Shown here: positions 32,192 through 34,392 of the stretch, in pieces
Position numbering within the stretch: position 1 is the first letter of the stretch
Layout of the letters: each line of letters opens with the position of its first letter
Source: Gluconacetobacter aggeris
Lineage (GTDB): Bacteria; Pseudomonadota; Alphaproteobacteria; Acetobacterales; Acetobacteraceae
DNA: 34,392 nt
Reading direction: 5' to 3'
Assembly: GCF_014174395.1 (NCBI RefSeq)
Contig: NZ_JABEQD010000023.1
Location: 1-34,392 of the forward strand
Position numbers and translations under genes: made by a program
Notes under the pieces: model-generated
The model's database searches: none
What the model was told of the DNA's origin: nothing
Seen by the model: the letters and a program-made list of their open reading frames with translations, nothing else

Positions 32192-32344
32192 TGCGCCTCT
32201 CCTGTTTTCAAATCCGCTACAATATTCGCGAATGGAACAAACCTCTCCAGGCTTTCCGTGCGCTGCAACCATCTACTAATGGCCTTGTATTCTGATAGAT
32301 CAACATTTCCTTCCGGAGCTCTCGCGACATAACTGTAAAGCGCG
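32188..32344 (-). pseudogene. glutathione S-transferase, C-terminal fragment cut by IS21 element
   Basis: The minus-strand frame gives [20 protein letters not shown], then [20 protein letters not shown] and a TGA that overlaps the VOC start codon. The pattern VDLSxYxxIxxWLxRxExLxxFVPF is the standard C-terminal helix region of bacterial GSTs. The frame is lost exactly where the IS21-type end starts at 32345. The rest of the gene should lie beyond the far end of that element. Confidence 0.8.
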
Positions 32345-32419
32345 TGTCAGGCGAAGTGAGCAAGTGACCCCCTGTCGCAATGAGGAACTGACCCCTCTTC
32401 GTTTTTGAAAGGGACACCG

Positions 32420-33712
32420 ATGACGGAAGAAGAGAGCATGATTTCCGCATTGTCTGGAACGATGCGGGGAACGGGGATGCTGCAACCCGAGGAAGTTGTC
32501 GCGATGATGCGGCTGCACGGGCTTGGCTGGGGAGCCAAGCGGTTGGCGCGGGAGTTTGGCTGTTCGCGGAACACGGCGCGACGCTATGTCCGTGCTGGCG
32601 GGGCGATCGCGTATCGGCAGCCTGAGCGGCGGTCGGCGTTCGACGGTCTGGACGACTGGCTTCGGGAGGGGTTTTTCCGGCACGACGGCAATGCCGACGT
32701 GATCCGCCAGGAACTGGCGAGCGAGCACGGGATCGTCATTGGGCTTCGCTCGGTCGAGTTGAAGGTCCGGCCGTGGCGGCGGGAGCTATTGGCCCGGAAG
32801 CGGGCGACGGTTCGCTTCGAGACGCCGCCTGGGCGGCAGTTGCAGATCGATTTCGGCGAGACGCGAGTGTGGATCGGCGATGAGCGGCTGCGGGTGTATC
32901 TGTTTGTGGCGACGCTCGGCTATTCGCGCCGCCTGCATATCCGCGCGTCGCTGAGGCAGGGACAGGCGGACTGGTTCGCGGGCATGGAGGGCGCATTCCT
33001 GCGGTTCGGCGGTGTCCCTGCGGAGATCCTGCTCGATAATGCGAAAGCCCTGGTCGAGCATCACGACGCGACGACGCGGGAGGTCCGTTTCAACGGGCGG
33101 CTGCATGCCTTTGCGCGGTATTGGGGCTTTGCGCCGCGTGCCTGCGCGCCGTATCGCGCGCGGACCAAGGGCAAGGACGAGCGCGGGGTCGGCTATGTCA
33201 AGAAGAACGCGGTCGCGGGACGGCGCTTCGCGAACTGGGCGACGTTCGAGGCGCATCTTGACCAATGGACGCGCGAGATCGCCGACCGGCGCGTGCATGG
33301 CACGACGGGCGTTGCACCGTCGGAGCGTTTCGCCGGCGAGGCCGAGGCCCTGCGCCCGCTCGGTGGACGCGCGCCGTTCGGCCAGTTGCGCGATCTGGTG
33401 CGCAAGGTTCAGGCCGATTGCGCGATCGACCTGGACACCAACAGCTACTCCGTGCCGTGGCGGCTGATCGGCGAGAGCGTGCAGGTCGTGGTGCTGGGCG
33501 GGCGCGTCGTCGTGCGTCATGCCGGGCAGGTCGTGGCGGATCATCCGCTTTGCGCGGGACGCCGGCAGCGGATCGTCGATCGGTCCCATCTCGCCGGCCT
33601 GGTCGGCGGACCGGCCGAGGCGCGCCCGCCGCGTGCAGGATTACCGTCCCCATTGCCCGACCTGCTCCGGCCGCTGGCCGAATATGAGGCTGTCGCGGGA
33701 GGGACCTGGTGA
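32420..33712 (+). CDS. istA: IS21-family transposase IstA, 430 aa
   Basis: This is a DDE transposase with an N-terminal helix-turn-helix (GWGAKRLAREFGCSRNTARRY, residues 36-56). Catalytic residues are D144 in QIDFGE, D206 in LLDNAK and E254 in KGKDERGVGY, followed by the YVKKNA segment typical of IstA. The C-terminal part has the ANSYSVPWRLIG-like segment (TNSYSVPWRLIG) common to the family. The ATG at 32420 has AAAGGG six bases upstream; a TTG at 32405 is less likely. The stop overlaps the istB start as ATGA. Confidence 0.93.
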   Translation: MTEEESMISALSGTMRGTGMLQPEEVVAMMRLHGLGWGAKRLAREFGCSRNTARRYVRAGGAIAYRQPERRSAFDGLDDWLREGFFRHDGNADVIRQELASEHGIVIGLRSVELKVRPWRRELLARKRATVRFETPPGRQLQIDFGETRVWIGDERLRVYLFVATLGYSRRLHIRASLRQGQADWFAGMEGAFLRFGGVPAEILLDNAKALVEHHDATTREVRFNGRLHAFARYWGFAPRACAPYRARTKGKDERGVGYVKKNAVAGRRFANWATFEAHLDQWTREIADRRVHGTTGVAPSERFAGEAEALRPLGGRAPFGQLRDLVRKVQADCAIDLDTNSYSVPWRLIGESVQVVVLGGRVVVRHAGQVVADHPLCAGRRQRIVDRSHLAGLVGGPAEARPPRAGLPSPLPDLLRPLAEYEAVAGGTW

Positions 33713-34392
33713 TGGCGGGCATGGATCATGAGGCCCTGGTCGGGATGCTGGACCGGCTCAAGCTGACGGCGATCCGCGACCAGCTGGACACGCTGCTCGA
33801 CGAGGCGGCGCGCTCGGACATGACGTTACGCGAGGCGCTGGCATTCCTGGTCGGGCGCGAGATCGCGCGACGTGACGAGCGCCGCATCGCCATGGCGAGC
33901 AAGATGGCGCAGTTCCCGTTCGTGCGGGAACTCGACGGCTTCGAGTTCGACGCCCAGCCGTCCCTCGATCCCCGGCAGATCCGTGACCTGGCCGAGTGCC
34001 GCTGGGTCGCGCACGGCGATACGATCTTGCTGCTGGGGCCGCCGGGAACGGGGAAAACGCATCTGGCCGTGGCGCTCGGGCGCGAGGCGATCCGGCGAAA
34101 CTACAGCGTGCAGTTCGTCACCGCCGCGACATTGGTCGCCATGCTGGCCAAGGCGCGCGCGGATGGCGCGCTGGACAAGCAACTGGCGCTCCTGTCGCGA
34201 CCGAAGCTGCTGATCATCGACGAACTGGGCTATCTGCCATTCGAGGCCAACGCCGCTCATCTGTTTTTCCAGCTCGTCTCAAGGCGCTACGAGCGCGGCT
34301 CGATCCTGCTGACCTCCAATCGCTCGGTCGGAGAATGGGGCGAGGTCTTCGGCGACCCGGTGGTGGCCACCGCCATCCTGGACCGCCTGCTG
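33712..34392 (+). CDS. istB: IS21-family helper ATPase IstB (partial, cut by window edge)
   Basis: The ATG overlaps the istA stop. The 227 visible residues include LDRLKLTAIRDQLDTLLDEA near the start, Walker A GPPGTGKTH near residue 109, Walker B IIDELGYLP near 168, and LLTSNRSVGEWGEVFGDPVV near the end. These are all standard IstB motifs. It is the AAA+ regulator that partners IstA in transposition. The frame is open to the last base, so the end of the gene lies outside the window. Confidence 0.93.
   Translation, partial: MAGMDHEALVGMLDRLKLTAIRDQLDTLLDEAARSDMTLREALAFLVGREIARRDERRIAMASKMAQFPFVRELDGFEFDAQPSLDPRQIRDLAECRWVAHGDTILLLGPPGTGKTHLAVALGREAIRRNYSVQFVTAATLVAMLAKARADGALDKQLALLSRPKLLIIDELGYLPFEANAAHLFFQLVSRRYERGSILLTSNRSVGEWGEVFGDPVVATAILDRLL

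Larger units (their letters stand above)
32345..34392 (+). mobile_element. IS21-family insertion sequence, left part (runs off the window)
   Basis: The left end begins TGTCAGGCGAAGTGAG. It contains two near-identical direct repeats ending in TGACCCC (32355-32372 and 32380-32395), as is usual for IS21 termini. istA and istB follow in the standard overlapping order. The element interrupts a glutathione S-transferase gene. Its right end is beyond the window. Confidence 0.88.

Overview
The window looks like part of a GC-rich alphaproteobacterial plasmid, plausibly from the Acetobacteraceae. The grounds are a RepA-type initiator (plasmid RepA_C family) flanked by iterons, an adjacent ParA partition operon, a plasmid-type methylase-helicase, a plasmid-borne ScpA-like gene, and many insertion-sequence scars. 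The genus is inference.

Layout. 1-101: tail of an IS5-type transposase, followed by a small unknown gene. 564-6239 (minus strand): a small unknown gene and a 1707-residue N6-adenine methylase/SNF2-like helicase resembling phage P1 DarB. 6272-8149: a long inverted repeat, then parA and a partner gene behind two near-identical 18-bp palindromes. 8520-10262: the replication region, with repA (minus strand) between two iteron groups of six each. 10448-12684 (minus strand): a tyrosine recombinase and an unknown gene.

12775-24110 is the centre of interest: an 11.3-kb Tn402/Tn5053-like transposon. Both ends read TGTCGA inward, and each end carries a terminal repeat plus three internal repeats about 20 bp apart. 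At the right it encodes TniA (DDE transposase), TniB (AAA ATPase) and TniQ. Its only cargo is a five-gene operon: a GASH-like helical protein, two GTPases of the double-GTPase type, a GAP1-like protein, and a caspase-like protease. The last two end in similar effector-associated domains. This matches the GTPase-centred conflict systems predicted by comparative genomics (Kaur, Burroughs, Iyer and Aravind): the GTPases and GAP1 would sense or gate a threat and recruit the caspase to kill or arrest the cell. Here the whole cassette is packaged as transposon cargo.

24111-27738: a 32-bp inverted-repeat site, then an operon of a RES-domain protein, a truncated recombinase-like protein, a YubB/DUF1281-like protein and a ScpA-like protein. 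The transposon appears to have split this region from the recombinase operon on its left. 27821-29709 holds a SUKH-family gene, a chimeric IS5/unknown fragment, a membrane-anchored GNAT-like protein and a truncated HU gene. The HU gene is cut exactly where the 3' half of a tRNA-Glu(CTC) begins, and a complete tyrosine integrase follows, so this is an integration site. 30939-34392: an IS5-type remnant, a VOC (glyoxalase-fold) gene, a glutathione S-transferase gene truncated by an IS21-family element, and that element's istA and partial istB running off the end.
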